DNA from: Streptomyces sp. ISL-36
Lineage (GTDB): Bacteria > Actinomycetota > Actinomycetes > Streptomycetales > Streptomycetaceae
DNA: 40,025 bases
Reading direction: 5' to 3'
NCBI RefSeq assembly: GCF_018614205.1
Contig: NZ_JAGGOS010000130.1
Location: 1 to 40,025 of the forward strand
Under the pieces are notes generated by a model that was given only the letters and a program-made list of their open reading frames with translations, ran no database searches and was not told where the DNA came from. Both the position numbers and the translations under genes were made by a program. Position 1 is the first letter of the stretch. Each line of letters starts with the position of its first letter. Positions 7,475 to 15,890 of this stretch are shown here, piece by piece.

Positions 7475-8331
7475 CCGCCGAAACGGCTCTGGAGGCCAGA
7501 GGCCTGGGCAAGAGTTACGGAGGACGAAGGCACCCATGGGCCCTGCGCGACTGCTCCTTCAGCCTCCCCGCCGGCCGCGTCTGCGCCGTCGTCGGACCCA
7601 ACGGGGCCGGCAAGTCCACCCTCCTCGCCCTGGCCGCGGGCCTGCTCAAGCCCACCGAGGGCACGATCCACGGCCCCGCCCGCGACGCCCTCGCCTATGT
7701 GGCCCAGGACAAGCCGCTCTACCCGCAGCTCACCGTCGCCGACACCCTGGCCATGGGGCGGGAGCTCAACCCGGGCCGCTGGGACGCGGCCGTCGCCGAA
7801 CGGATCGTCGACGCCGGCCCCCTGGACGAGGACGCCCGCATCCGTACCCTCTCCGGCGGCCAGCGCACCCGCGTCGCCCTGGCCCTCGCGCTCGGCAAGC
7901 GGCCCGAGCTCCTGCTCCTGGACGAGCCGATGGCCGACCTGGACCCGCTGGCCCGCCATGAGCTCATGGGCGCCTTGATGGCCGACGCCGCCGAACACGG
8001 CACGACGGTCGTGATGTCCTCGCACATCCTCACCGAGCTGGAGGGCGCCTGCGACCATCTCATCCTCGTCGACGGAGGCGGAGTCCGCCTCGACGGCGCC
8101 ATCGACGACCTCCTCGCCGCACACACCCTGCTCACCGGCCCGGTCGCCGACCTGGCCCCGCACACGGTCGTCGACTCCCGCACGACGGGACGTCAACTGA
8201 CCGCGCTCGTACGCAACGACGGGTCCCCGGTCGAAGGCGCCTGGCAGACCTCCGAACCGTCCCTGGAGGAACTCCTCCTCGCCCACCTCCGCGCCTCCCG
8301 CACCCGCACCCCCGAAGGAGCCTCCGCATGA
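7471..8331 (+). CDS. ABC transporter ATP-binding protein
   Basis: This 286-residue ATPase is of the ABC-2 exporter class. Visible motifs: Walker A GPNGAGKS (about 42-49), Q-loop VAQDKPLY, signature LSGGQRTR, Walker B LLLLDEP, D-loop ADLD and the switch His in VMSSHILTE. The C-terminal 70 residues form the extra domain usual for this class. The ATG at 7471 overlaps the regulator stop, and its own TGA overlaps the permease ATG (ATGA), so all three proteins are likely made together. It would power the permease at 8328-9239. The substrate is unknown; export or self-protection against a membrane-active compound is inferred from the YtrA context. Confidence 0.93.
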   Translation: MTAETALEARGLGKSYGGRRHPWALRDCSFSLPAGRVCAVVGPNGAGKSTLLALAAGLLKPTEGTIHGPARDALAYVAQDKPLYPQLTVADTLAMGRELNPGRWDAAVAERIVDAGPLDEDARIRTLSGGQRTRVALALALGKRPELLLLDEPMADLDPLARHELMGALMADAAEHGTTVVMSSHILTELEGACDHLILVDGGGVRLDGAIDDLLAAHTLLTGPVADLAPHTVVDSRTTGRQLTALVRNDGSPVEGAWQTSEPSLEELLLAHLRASRTRTPEGASA

Positions 8332-9239
8332 GCAGCCTCGCGTTGAAGGGCCCGTACTGGGTGACGGTCCGCCAGCACCGGCGAGCGTGGTGGGCGGTCG
8401 CGGCCACCGTCGGGCTGAGCCTCGTGTGCGTGGCGGGCCTGCGGCTGTGGGACTCCCGTACCAGCGGCACCAACCAGGACGACGGCTACATGCTGCTACG
8501 GGTGGGCATGGACCTCTTCTCCATGGGCATGATCGGGCTCCCGCTGCTGCCGGCCGTGTTCGTCGCTGGCCCGATGGTCGCCCGTGAGCTGGAGTCCGGG
8601 ACGTACAAACTGGCCCTGACCCAGTCCGTCACGCCGAGCCGCTGGTTCGCGTCGAAGCTGCTGGTGGCGGGCGCGGTGACGCTCGGCGGCACGCTCGCGC
8701 TGATGGCGGTCTACCGCTTCGGCTGGGTCAGGGTGACGAGCCACTACCAGTTCACGTGGTCCGACCAGGGCACGTACGAGGCGATCGGCACGGTCGGCCT
8801 CGCCTACGGCCTGCTCGCCGTCGCCGTCGGCGCGTTCGTCGGCCAGCTCGTACGGCGCACGGTCGTGGCCATGGCGGCGGCCGGCGGGATCATGGCCGCC
8901 GTGCTGATCGTGCTCAACGCCTACCGCTGGGACTTCCTGACGGTACGGACGATCACCGGCCCGGTCGGCCCCACGGTCCGGCTGCCCGACATGGGCCTCG
9001 AAACATCGTCCGGGCTGATCACCACCACAGGGCAGCGGCTGCCCGGCTGGTACTGCGCCGAGCCGATCGACGAGCACGGGCTGTGCCGGCCCGACGAGAA
9101 CATCGCCGTGCAGTACATCGACTACCACCCCGCCTCCCATTTCTGGCCCACCCAGCTCATCGAGACCGGCATCCTGCTCGCCCTCGCCGCCCTCGCCCTC
9201 TTCGCCGCCTTCCGCGTCCTGCGCGCCCGGCACCCGTAG
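8328..9239 (+). CDS. ABC-2 type transporter permease
   Basis: This 303-residue integral membrane protein has about six hydrophobic segments: about 20-40, 62-83, 108-127, 145-170, 180-200 and 270-292. A large extracytoplasmic loop between the last two contains Cys residues (WYCAEP and GLCRP). The motif ARELESGTYKLALTQSVTPSRW is the cytoplasmic coupling-helix region of ABC-2 permeases. It overlaps the ATPase gene by 4 bp and ends the three-gene YtrA-type operon. A GC hairpin follows at 9280-9304. The substrate cannot be told from sequence. Confidence 0.9.
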   Translation: MSSLALKGPYWVTVRQHRRAWWAVAATVGLSLVCVAGLRLWDSRTSGTNQDDGYMLLRVGMDLFSMGMIGLPLLPAVFVAGPMVARELESGTYKLALTQSVTPSRWFASKLLVAGAVTLGGTLALMAVYRFGWVRVTSHYQFTWSDQGTYEAIGTVGLAYGLLAVAVGAFVGQLVRRTVVAMAAAGGIMAAVLIVLNAYRWDFLTVRTITGPVGPTVRLPDMGLETSSGLITTTGQRLPGWYCAEPIDEHGLCRPDENIAVQYIDYHPASHFWPTQLIETGILLALAALALFAAFRVLRARHP

Positions 9240-9279
9240 GGGGCCGCCTTCAGGGGCTTTCCGGACACGACCCAGGATC

Positions 9280-9304
9280 GGCGGGGCCCTTCAGGGGCCC
9301 CGCC
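9280..9304 (+). terminator. GC hairpin after the YtrA-type ABC operon
   Basis: A 10-bp stem of only G and C (9280-9289 with 9295-9304) has the loop TTCAG, 40 bp past the permease stop. No U tract follows, as is common in Streptomyces terminators. The rest of 9305-9478 is the ppk upstream region. It holds a weak GTTACC...TTCAG array at about 9330-9345 that only loosely resembles a PhoP box. Confidence 0.5.
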
Positions 9305-9478
9305 CCCGATTCCCGTACGACACGTCGCCGTTACCGAGTATTCAGACGCGCTTGCGACGCTCACGCAATGAAGCCCGCCGTGCACGCGCCCCGCCAGGCG
9401 CTCCCGAAAGGGAGACTTCCCTCCACCACGGCCCGCTCCGACGCGCCCGACCACCCCTTCGCGCGGAAGAATGGGGCC

Positions 9479-11749
9479 ATGAGCCAGCAGCCCGCCGAGG
9501 TCCCGGTCCAGTCCTCCGCCACGCCGTCCGCCCCGCAGTCCGCGCAGAACGGTTCGAACGGCCAGCCCACCGTCGGCTCCATAGCCGCACACCGCACCCA
9601 CACGGTCGTCCCCGGCCCGGTCTCGGACCTGGAGCCCGACCTGGACGCCGACCTCGACGGGTACGAGGAGGACGGCGACACGGGAGAGCTCCCCCAGGGC
9701 CGGTTCCTCGACCGCGAGCGCAGCTGGCTCGCCTTCAACGAGCGGGTGCTCGAACTCGCCGAGGACCCGACGACCCCGTTGCTGGAGCGGGCCAACTTCC
9801 TCGCCATCTTCGCGTCGAACCTCGACGAGTTCTTCATGGTCCGCGTCGCCGGCCTCAAGCGCCGTATCGCCACCGGCGTCGCCACCCGCTCCGCCTCCGG
9901 TCTGCAGCCCCGCGAGGTGCTCGACCTGATCTGGACCCGCTCGCGCGAGCTCATGGCCCGGCACGCCGCCTGCTACCAGCAGGACGTGGCCCCGGCCCTC
10001 GCCGACGAGGGCATCCACCTGATCCGCTGGCCCGAGCTCACGGAGAAGGAGCAGGCGCGGCTCTTCACCCTGTTCCGGCAGCAGATCTTCCCCGTCCTCA
10101 CCCCGCTCGCCGTCGACCCCGCGCACCCCTTCCCGTACATCTCGGGCCTCTCGCTCAACCTCGCCGTGGTCGTACGCAACCCGGTCAGCGGCCACCGGCA
10201 CTTCGCCCGCGTCAAGGTGCCCCCGCTGCTCTCCCGCTTCCTGGAGGCATCGCCGCAGCGGTACGTCCCGCTGGAGGACGTCATCGCGGCGCACCTGGAA
10301 GAGCTCTTCCCCGGCATGGAGGTGCTCGCCCACCACATGTTCCGGGTGACCCGGAACGAGGATCTGGAGGTCGAGGAGGACGACGCCGAGAACCTCCTCC
10401 AGGCGCTGGAGAAGGAGCTGCTGCGGCGCCGCTTCGGCCCGCCGGTCCGGCTGGAGGTCGAGGAGTCCATCGACCCGTACGTCCTCGACCTGCTGGTGCG
10501 CGAGCTGAAGGTCTCCGACGCCGAGGTCTACCCGCTGCCCGGCCCGCTGGACCTGACCGGCCTGTTCGGCATCGCCTCCCTGGACCGGCCGGAGCTGAAG
10601 TTCCCGAAGTTCGTCGCCGGCACCCACCGCGACCTGGCCGAGGTCGAGTCGGCCTCCGCGCCCGACATCTTCATGGCGCTGCGCGAGCGGGACGTCCTCC
10701 TGCACCACCCGTACGACTCCTTCTCCACCTCCGTCCAGGCCTTCCTGGAGCAGGCGGCCGCCGACCCGGACGTCCTCGCCATCAAGCAGACTCTGTACCG
10801 GACCTCCGGCAAGTCGCCCATCGTCGACGCCCTCATCGACGCCGCGGAGAGCGGCAAGCAGGTCCTCGTCCTCGTCGAGATCAAGGCCCGCTTCGACGAG
10901 CAGGCCAACATCAAGTGGGCCCGCAAGCTGGAGGAGGCCGGCTGCCACGTCGTGTACGGCCTGGTCGGCCTCAAGACGCACTGCAAGCTTTCGCTCGTGG
11001 TCCGGCAGGAGGGCGAGGTGCTGCGCCGCTACTCGCACGTCGGCACCGGCAACTACCACCCCAAGACCGCCCGGCTCTACGAGGACCTCGGTCTGCTCAC
11101 CGCCGACCCGCAGGTCGGCGCCGACCTCTCCGACCTGTTCAACCGGCTCTCCGGCTACTCGCGCCGCGAGACCTACCGGAGACTGCTCACCGCACCCAAG
11201 TCCCTGCGGGACGGGCTGGTCTCCCGGATCAACAAGGAGATCGTCCACCACCGGGCGGGCCGGCCCGCCTACGTCCGGATCAAGGTCAACTCGATGGTCG
11301 ACGAGGCCGTCATCGACGCCTGCTACCGGGCCGCGCAGGCGGGCGTCCCGGTCGACATCTGGGTCCGCGGCATCTGCGCCGTCCGGCCCGGCGTCACCGG
11401 CCTGTCCGAGAACATCCGGGTCCGCTCGATCCTCGGCCGCTTCCTGGAGCACTCCCGCGTCTTCGCCTTCGGCAACGGCGGCGAACCCGAGGTCTGGTTC
11501 GGCAGCGCCGACATGATGCACCGGAACCTGGACCGGCGCATAGAGGCCCTGGTGCGGGTCTCCGACCCGGCCCACCGGGCGGCCCTCACCCGGCTCCTGG
11601 AGACCGGAATGTCCGACACCACCTCCTCCTGGCACCTCGGCCCGGACGGGAACTGGACGCGCCACGCGACCGACCCCGAAGGCCAGCCGCTGCGGCACGT
11701 CCAGGAGATGCTCATCGACGCGCGGAGGCGCCGGCGTGCACAACCCTGA
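9479..11749 (+). CDS. ppk: Polyphosphate kinase PPK1
   Basis: PPK1 reversibly transfers the ATP gamma-phosphate to polyphosphate chains. The 756-residue product has a non-conserved Gln/Ser/acidic N-terminus (1-75), then the N domain starting at RFLDRERSWLAFNERVLE, the head domain and the two C-terminal catalytic domains. The autophosphorylated His is in YSHVGTGNYHPKTARLY (about H520). Also visible are KQTLYRTSGKSP, LVEIKARFDEQANIKWARKLE and SADMMHRNLDRRIE near the end. ATG 9479 is preferred because GGAAGA lies 8 bases upstream; an in-frame ATG at 9368 has no ribosome site. The next gene overlaps by 14 bp and encodes a CHAD protein. In S. lividans ppk is linked to phosphate limitation and antibiotic output (recalled). 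Confidence 0.96.
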   Translation: MSQQPAEVPVQSSATPSAPQSAQNGSNGQPTVGSIAAHRTHTVVPGPVSDLEPDLDADLDGYEEDGDTGELPQGRFLDRERSWLAFNERVLELAEDPTTPLLERANFLAIFASNLDEFFMVRVAGLKRRIATGVATRSASGLQPREVLDLIWTRSRELMARHAACYQQDVAPALADEGIHLIRWPELTEKEQARLFTLFRQQIFPVLTPLAVDPAHPFPYISGLSLNLAVVVRNPVSGHRHFARVKVPPLLSRFLEASPQRYVPLEDVIAAHLEELFPGMEVLAHHMFRVTRNEDLEVEEDDAENLLQALEKELLRRRFGPPVRLEVEESIDPYVLDLLVRELKVSDAEVYPLPGPLDLTGLFGIASLDRPELKFPKFVAGTHRDLAEVESASAPDIFMALRERDVLLHHPYDSFSTSVQAFLEQAAADPDVLAIKQTLYRTSGKSPIVDALIDAAESGKQVLVLVEIKARFDEQANIKWARKLEEAGCHVVYGLVGLKTHCKLSLVVRQEGEVLRRYSHVGTGNYHPKTARLYEDLGLLTADPQVGADLSDLFNRLSGYSRRETYRRLLTAPKSLRDGLVSRINKEIVHHRAGRPAYVRIKVNSMVDEAVIDACYRAAQAGVPVDIWVRGICAVRPGVTGLSENIRVRSILGRFLEHSRVFAFGNGGEPEVWFGSADMMHRNLDRRIEALVRVSDPAHRAALTRLLETGMSDTTSSWHLGPDGNWTRHATDPEGQPLRHVQEMLIDARRRRRAQP

Positions 11750-12971
11750 CCACGACGTCACCACGGAGACCTCCGCGGCCACCGCCGCGGGCAACATCCC
11801 CGTGGACATCCCCGCGAGAACCGCCGGAGCCACCGGCGCCACCGCCGGAACCACCGGAGCACCAGCGGGAGTCACGCCCGGCGCCACCGCCGGAGCCACG
11901 GCTGAAGTCACCGTTGGCGTCACTGCCGGAAGCCCGGCGGAAGTCACCGCCGGCGTCACCTCCGGCGTCACCTCCGGAGGCAGCGCCGGAGTCACAGCCG
12001 GCGAGGTCCTCACCCCCTACCTCCAGGCACGGGCCGGGGACTTCCTGCGGGCCCTGCGACTGCACGCCGAGAGCGGGGCGGACACCGCCGGCGCGGAGGA
12101 GGCGGCCCGTGCCCTGCGTTCCGCCGCCCGCCGCATCGGCGGAACGCTGCACACCTTCCGGCCACTCCTCGACACCGCCTGGGCCGACCAGCTGCGCACG
12201 GAGCTGGCCTGGCTCTCCGGCACCCTGGCCCTGGAGCACGCCTGCACCTCGCGGCTCGTCCGGCTGGTGGACGCCCTGTCCCGCCTGTCGAGCGGCGGCG
12301 GACCGGTGTCGGCCGGACCGGTGCCGGCCGCCCGGGGCGCGGCGAGCGCCGGAAGCCCCGGCCTGACCGTGGGCGCCGCCCGGGCCGGCGCCCTCCTCGA
12401 ACGCCAGCTGACCCTGGCCCGTACGCGCGCCCACTCGGCGGCGCTCCAGGCGCTCGGCTCCTCCCGCTTCCACGCGGTCGCCGACGCGGTCGCCCTCCTC
12501 GCCTCCGAGGTGCCCCTGAGCCCCGCGGGGGCGGCCCCGGCGGTCAACGTCCTCGACGCTCCCGCCGAGGCCGTCGAGCGCCGCCTCCTGGACGCGGTGG
12601 CCGGCCTGCCCCTGACCCGCGCGGCCCACCCGTACAACGCCGAGGCCCTCGCCCTCGCCACCGGCGAGGCCCAGGACGCGCCCTGGCACCAGACGCGGCT
12701 CCTGCTGCGGCTCCACCGGTACGCCCGTGAGGTCCTGCACACCCCGACCACCCCGGACCCCGTCCTCTACGAGGCCGGCCGCGCCCTGGACCGTCACCGC
12801 GACGCCGCCGAGGCGGCCGCCGCCGCGGCCACGGCGGCCCGCACCCCCCGCATCGCCCCGGCCACCGCCTACGCCCTCGGCGTCCTCCACGCGGACCAGC
12901 GCCACGAGGTCGAGGCGGCCCGCTTCGCCTTCCAGCACGCCTGGCAGAGAGCGACGGCGGGGGTGCCATGA
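11736..12971 (+). CDS. CHAD domain protein, probable polyphosphate-binding partner of PPK
   Basis: The GTG at 11736 lies inside the ppk end (14-bp overlap) and follows GCGGAGGCG, so ppk and this gene are coupled. The first 90 or so residues are a low-complexity Ala/Gly/Thr/Val run built on repeats such as GVTAG and GATAG. From about residue 90 the all-helical CHAD domain begins, with the typical basic RSAARRIGGTLHTFRPLL and scattered conserved His and Arg. CHAD domains bind polyphosphate by established work, and the domain often sits beside ppk or Nudix genes. The product would probably localise to polyphosphate granules or tune chain metabolism (inference). The 3' end overlaps the Nudix gene by 4 bp. 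Total 411 residues. Confidence 0.88.
   Translation: MHNPDHDVTTETSAATAAGNIPVDIPARTAGATGATAGTTGAPAGVTPGATAGATAEVTVGVTAGSPAEVTAGVTSGVTSGGSAGVTAGEVLTPYLQARAGDFLRALRLHAESGADTAGAEEAARALRSAARRIGGTLHTFRPLLDTAWADQLRTELAWLSGTLALEHACTSRLVRLVDALSRLSSGGGPVSAGPVPAARGAASAGSPGLTVGAARAGALLERQLTLARTRAHSAALQALGSSRFHAVADAVALLASEVPLSPAGAAPAVNVLDAPAEAVERRLLDAVAGLPLTRAAHPYNAEALALATGEAQDAPWHQTRLLLRLHRYAREVLHTPTTPDPVLYEAGRALDRHRDAAEAAAAAATAARTPRIAPATAYALGVLHADQRHEVEAARFAFQHAWQRATAGVP
11811..12004 (+). repeat. Imperfect tandem repeats encoding the Ala/Gly/Thr/Val-rich N-terminus
   Basis: Units of 12-15 bp built on GCCGGAGTCACC and GCCGGCGTCACC recur many times and encode alternating GVTAG, GVTSG and GATAG. The repeat stays in frame and covers about residues 26-90 of the CHAD protein. 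It is probably length-variable between strains and gives a flexible tail. Confidence 0.75.
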
Positions 12972-13381
12972 CGGATCCGGACACGGTACGGGCGGCCGGC
13001 TGCGTCCTGTGGCGCCCGGCCCCGTCGGGCGAGGGCATCGAGATCGCCCTGGTCCACCGGCCGAAGTACGACGACTGGTCCCACCCGAAGGGCAAGCTGA
13101 AGCGGGGCGAGACGGAGGAGGAGTGCGCCGTCCGCGAGGTCGGGGAGGAGACGGGCCAGTCCTGCGTCCTGGGCCGCCGGCTGCCCACGGTCCGCTACGT
13201 CGCGAACGGCCGCCCGAAGCAGGTCGCGTACTGGTCGGCCGAGGCCCTGGGCGGCACGTTCACCGCGACCACCGAGGTCGACCGGCTCCTCTGGCTCCCG
13301 CCCTCGGCGGCCCGACCCCGTCTGACCCAGCCCAGGGACCGCGAGCTCCTGGACACCCTCGTCTCCACGACCTCACCCTGA
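12968..13381 (+). CDS. Nudix hydrolase (MutT family)
   Basis: This 137-residue protein consists of one Nudix fold. The Nudix box runs through GKLKRGETEEECAVREVGEETG, with all the metal-binding Glu residues in place. The preceding PKYDDWSHPKGKL is typical of the actinobacterial MutT1-like group. Mycobacterial MutT1 carries an extra histidine-phosphatase domain, which is absent here. The ATG overlaps the CHAD stop (ATGA), placing the gene third in a ppk-CHAD-Nudix unit. Possible substrates are oxidised nucleotides, diadenosine polyphosphates or other polyphosphorylated compounds; the neighbours favour a link to polyphosphate turnover, which is inference. Confidence 0.9.
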   Translation: MTDPDTVRAAGCVLWRPAPSGEGIEIALVHRPKYDDWSHPKGKLKRGETEEECAVREVGEETGQSCVLGRRLPTVRYVANGRPKQVAYWSAEALGGTFTATTEVDRLLWLPPSAARPRLTQPRDRELLDTLVSTTSP

Positions 13382-13495
13382 GTCTCCACGACCTCCCGCT
13401 GACCGGCCGGCCCCGGCGCGAAACAGCCGGTCCGGCGCCGGCGCGCGGCCCCCCGCGGCACGACACCACGGAGCCGCACCGTGGCTTCCGGCACG
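13382..13495 (+). other. Intergenic region upstream of the pst PhoP box
   Basis: The 286 bp from the Nudix stop to pstS contain a 14-bp repeat (GTCTCCACGACCTC, at the Nudix end and again just after the stop) and GC-rich inverted stretches around 13400-13460 that may end the ppk transcript. The PhoP box follows. After it TAATTT (13545-13550) is the likely pstS -10, with a leader of roughly 110 bases that holds no clear gene. Confidence 0.45.
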
Positions 13496-13539
13496 GTTCA
13501 CTTGCCGTTCACTCTCCCCCGTCGACCGCTTCACCTGTT
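13496..13539 (+). promoter_or_regulatory. PhoP-binding (PHO) box of the pst operon
   Basis: Four 11-bp units lie in exact register at 13496, 13507, 13518 and 13529. Units 1 and 2 start GTTCACT, unit 4 reads CTTCACCTGTT, and unit 3 is degenerate. Streptomyces PhoP binds direct 11-bp units of the form GTTCACC plus four bases (established). TAATTT at 13545-13550 follows as a -10, so PhoP would sit over the -35 region and activate pstS when phosphate is scarce. Confidence 0.88.
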
Positions 13540-13667
13540 CTGCCTAATTTCGGCCGTACAAGGTGCACGAGCACAGCGACGCACCCGCAACCCCGACACG
13601 CGCCGCCGTAGAACGTTCAGGACATCAAGGTCCCGCGACTGGCGGCTTCTGGAAGGAACACCCGAAA

Positions 13668-14801
13668 GTGAAGCTTTCGCGCAAGAACGGGCTTCGCGCC
13701 ACCGCGATCGGTGCCCTCGCCGTCTCCGGCGCCCTGGTCCTCACGGCGTGTGGTTCGGACGACAACACCTCCGCTCCCAACGGCGACAAGACGTCCGCCG
13801 CCGCCTCGAACGTCAAGTGCGACGGCGCCAAGGGTCAGCTCCTCGCCGCGGGCTCCTCCGCGCAGAAGAACGCCATGGACGTGTGGGTCAAGAACTTCCA
13901 GGCCGCATGCTCCGGCGTCGAGATCAACTACCAGGCCATCGGCTCCGGCGGCGGCATCACCAAGTTCAACCAGGGCCAGGTCGCCTTCGCGGGCTCCGAC
14001 TCGGCGCTGAAGGACGACGAGGTCGCCGAGTCGCAGAAGATCTGCAAGGGCGGCAAGGGCGTCAACCTGCCGATGGTCGGCGGCCCGGTCGCCATCGGCT
14101 ACAAGCTGGACGGCGTGGACAACCTGGTCCTGGACGCCTCCACCATCGCCAAGATCTTCGACAACAAGATCACCAAGTGGAACGACCCGGCGATCGCCAA
14201 GCTCAACCCGGGCGCCAAGCTGCCGGACTCCACGATCCAGGCCTTCCACCGCTCCGACGAGTCGGGCACCACCCAGAACCTGGGCAAGTACCTCTCGACC
14301 GCCGCCGCGGCCGACTGGAAGCACGACCCGAAGTCGAAGTCGTGGCCCGCCCAGGGCGGCCAGGCCGCCAACGGCTCCTCCGGTGTCGCCACCGCCGTCA
14401 AGGACGCCGAGGGCTCCATCGGCTACTTCGAGCTCTCCTACGCGGCCGCCAACAAGATCTCCACGGTCAGCATCAACACCGGTGCCGCGACCCCGGTCGC
14501 CGCCACCTCGGAGAACGCCTCCAAGGCGATCGCCGCCGCCAAGATCAAGGGCACCGGCAGCGACCTGGCCCTCTCCCTCGACTACGCCACCAAGGCCGAG
14601 GGCGCCTACCCGATCGTCCTCGTGACGTACGAGATCGCCTGCGACAAGGGCAACAAGGCGGAGACCCTGCCGACCCTGAAGGCCTTCCTGAACTACACCG
14701 TCAGCGAGGAGGGCCAGAAGGTCCTCTCCGAAGCCGGCTACGCCCCGCTCCCTGCCGAGATCGCGACCAAGGTCCGCGAGATCGTCCCCACCCTGTCCTG
14801 A
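13668..14801 (+). CDS. pstS: Phosphate ABC transporter substrate-binding lipoprotein PstS
   Basis: PstS captures inorganic phosphate outside the membrane and hands it to PstCA. The GTG at 13668 follows GGAAGGA (13651-13657) and gives a lipoprotein signal: basic residues, a hydrophobic core and the lipobox LTAC-G near residue 26-29. The mature part is a type II periplasmic-binding fold with LLAAGSSAQKNAMDVW, GSGGGITKFNQGQVAFAGSDS and FHRSDESGTTQNLGKYL, the phosphate-loop regions. The 377-residue length is usual for actinobacterial PstS. The gene is first in pstSCAB, behind a four-unit PhoP box, and a hairpin after its stop probably lets pstS mRNA exceed pstCAB mRNA. Confidence 0.97.
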   Translation: MKLSRKNGLRATAIGALAVSGALVLTACGSDDNTSAPNGDKTSAAASNVKCDGAKGQLLAAGSSAQKNAMDVWVKNFQAACSGVEINYQAIGSGGGITKFNQGQVAFAGSDSALKDDEVAESQKICKGGKGVNLPMVGGPVAIGYKLDGVDNLVLDASTIAKIFDNKITKWNDPAIAKLNPGAKLPDSTIQAFHRSDESGTTQNLGKYLSTAAAADWKHDPKSKSWPAQGGQAANGSSGVATAVKDAEGSIGYFELSYAAANKISTVSINTGAATPVAATSENASKAIAAAKIKGTGSDLALSLDYATKAEGAYPIVLVTYEIACDKGNKAETLPTLKAFLNYTVSEEGQKVLSEAGYAPLPAEIATKVREIVPTLS

Positions 14802-14813
14802 CCCCCGGCCGGA

Positions 14814-14845
14814 GCCGGTCCGTCACTCACCTCCGACGGACCGGC
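14814..14845 (+). terminator. Hairpin between pstS and pstC (attenuator or mRNA-stabilising)
   Basis: A perfect 11-bp stem (14814-14824 with 14835-14845) has a 10-base loop, 12 bp past the pstS stop and 67 bp before pstC. No U tract follows. Such a structure would stop part of the transcription or protect the pstS 3' end, giving more binding protein than transporter. Confidence 0.65.
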
Positions 14846-14912
14846 CCGGCATCCGGTGCACCGCCGCCAAGGGCGCGTACATCCGTACCCGCCCCGCAGA
14901 CCGGAGAGACCG

Positions 14913-15890
14913 ATGGTGACGACCACAACACCACCCATACGCAACAGCCGGCGCGCCAAGGGCGCCTCCCGCCCCGGAGACAAGGTCTTCCTCGGCCTGT
15001 CCCGCGGATCCGGCATCACCCTGCTGGTGATCATGGCCGCCATCGCGGTCTTCCTCACCTACCGGGCCGTCCTCGCGATCTCGCAGGACTCCACGAACTT
15101 CCTCACCACCGCCGAGTGGAACCCGGCCGGCAGCCCGCCCGCCTTCGGCATCGCCGTCCTCGCCTTCGGCACGGTCGTCTCGTCGGTCATCGCCATGGTG
15201 ATCGCCGTACCGGTCGCGATCGGCATCGCGCTGTTCATCTCGCACTACGCCCCGCGCAGGCTGGCCAAGCCGCTCGCGTACGTGGTCGACCTGCTCGCCG
15301 CCGTCCCCAGCATCATCTACGGCCTGTGGGGCGCGATCTTCCTGGTCCCGTACCTGGGCGGCCTGAACAAGTGGCTCGACCAGTACATGGGCTGGACGTA
15401 CATCTTCGACAAGTCCAGCGACGGCGTCGCCCGGTCCCTGTTCACCGTGGGCATCCTGCTGGCGATCATGATCCTGCCGATCATCACCAACGTGACCCGT
15501 GAGGTCTTCCTCCAGGTCCCGAAGATGCACGAAGAGGCCGCGCTCGCCCTCGGCGCCACCCGCTGGGAGGTCATCCGGATGTCGGTCCTCCCCTTCGGCC
15601 GCTCGGGCATCATCTCCGCCTCGATGCTGGGCCTCGGCCGCGCGCTCGGTGAGACGATGGCCGTAGCCGTCGTGCTCTCCCCCAGCTTCGTCATCTCGGG
15701 CCACTTCCTCGACCCGGGCGGCGGCACCTTCGCCCAGAACATCGCGGCGAAGTTCAACGAGGCCAACGAGTTCGGCCGCGACGCGCTGATCGCCTCCGGT
15801 CTCGTCCTCTTCGCCATCACCCTGCTGGTCAACGGCGCGGCCCGCTGGATCATCGGCCGCCGCAAGGAGTACTCGGGGGCCGCCGCGTGA
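14913..15890 (+). CDS. pstC: Phosphate ABC transporter permease PstC
   Basis: PstC is one half of the membrane channel for phosphate import. The 325-residue protein starts at ATG 14913 after GGAGAG (14903-14908); an upstream in-frame ATG (14856) has no ribosome site. There is a short basic N-terminus, then six or so hydrophobic segments between residues 30 and 315. The coupling motif EEAALALGATRWEVIRMSVLPFGRSGI and the MALGRALGETMAV-like ASMLGLGRALGETMAVAV are typical of PstC/PstA. The gene lies 111 bp after pstS behind the hairpin and 91 bp before pstA, a wide gap for this operon type that contains a possible 32-codon frame. Confidence 0.96.
   Translation: MVTTTTPPIRNSRRAKGASRPGDKVFLGLSRGSGITLLVIMAAIAVFLTYRAVLAISQDSTNFLTTAEWNPAGSPPAFGIAVLAFGTVVSSVIAMVIAVPVAIGIALFISHYAPRRLAKPLAYVVDLLAAVPSIIYGLWGAIFLVPYLGGLNKWLDQYMGWTYIFDKSSDGVARSLFTVGILLAIMILPIITNVTREVFLQVPKMHEEAALALGATRWEVIRMSVLPFGRSGIISASMLGLGRALGETMAVAVVLSPSFVISGHFLDPGGGTFAQNIAAKFNEANEFGRDALIASGLVLFAITLLVNGAARWIIGRRKEYSGAAA

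Noticed and set aside
9330..9360. PhoP box before ppk
   Set aside because: GTTACC and TTCAG are present but not in an 11-bp register with clear GTTCACC units; too weak to list as a site.
9122..12013. 963-codon open frame on the minus strand opposite ppk
   Set aside because: It is the shadow of ppk, the CHAD gene and the permease end; Val/Asp/Gly/Leu-rich composition is typical of antisense GC-rich frames, while ppk has clear catalytic motifs.
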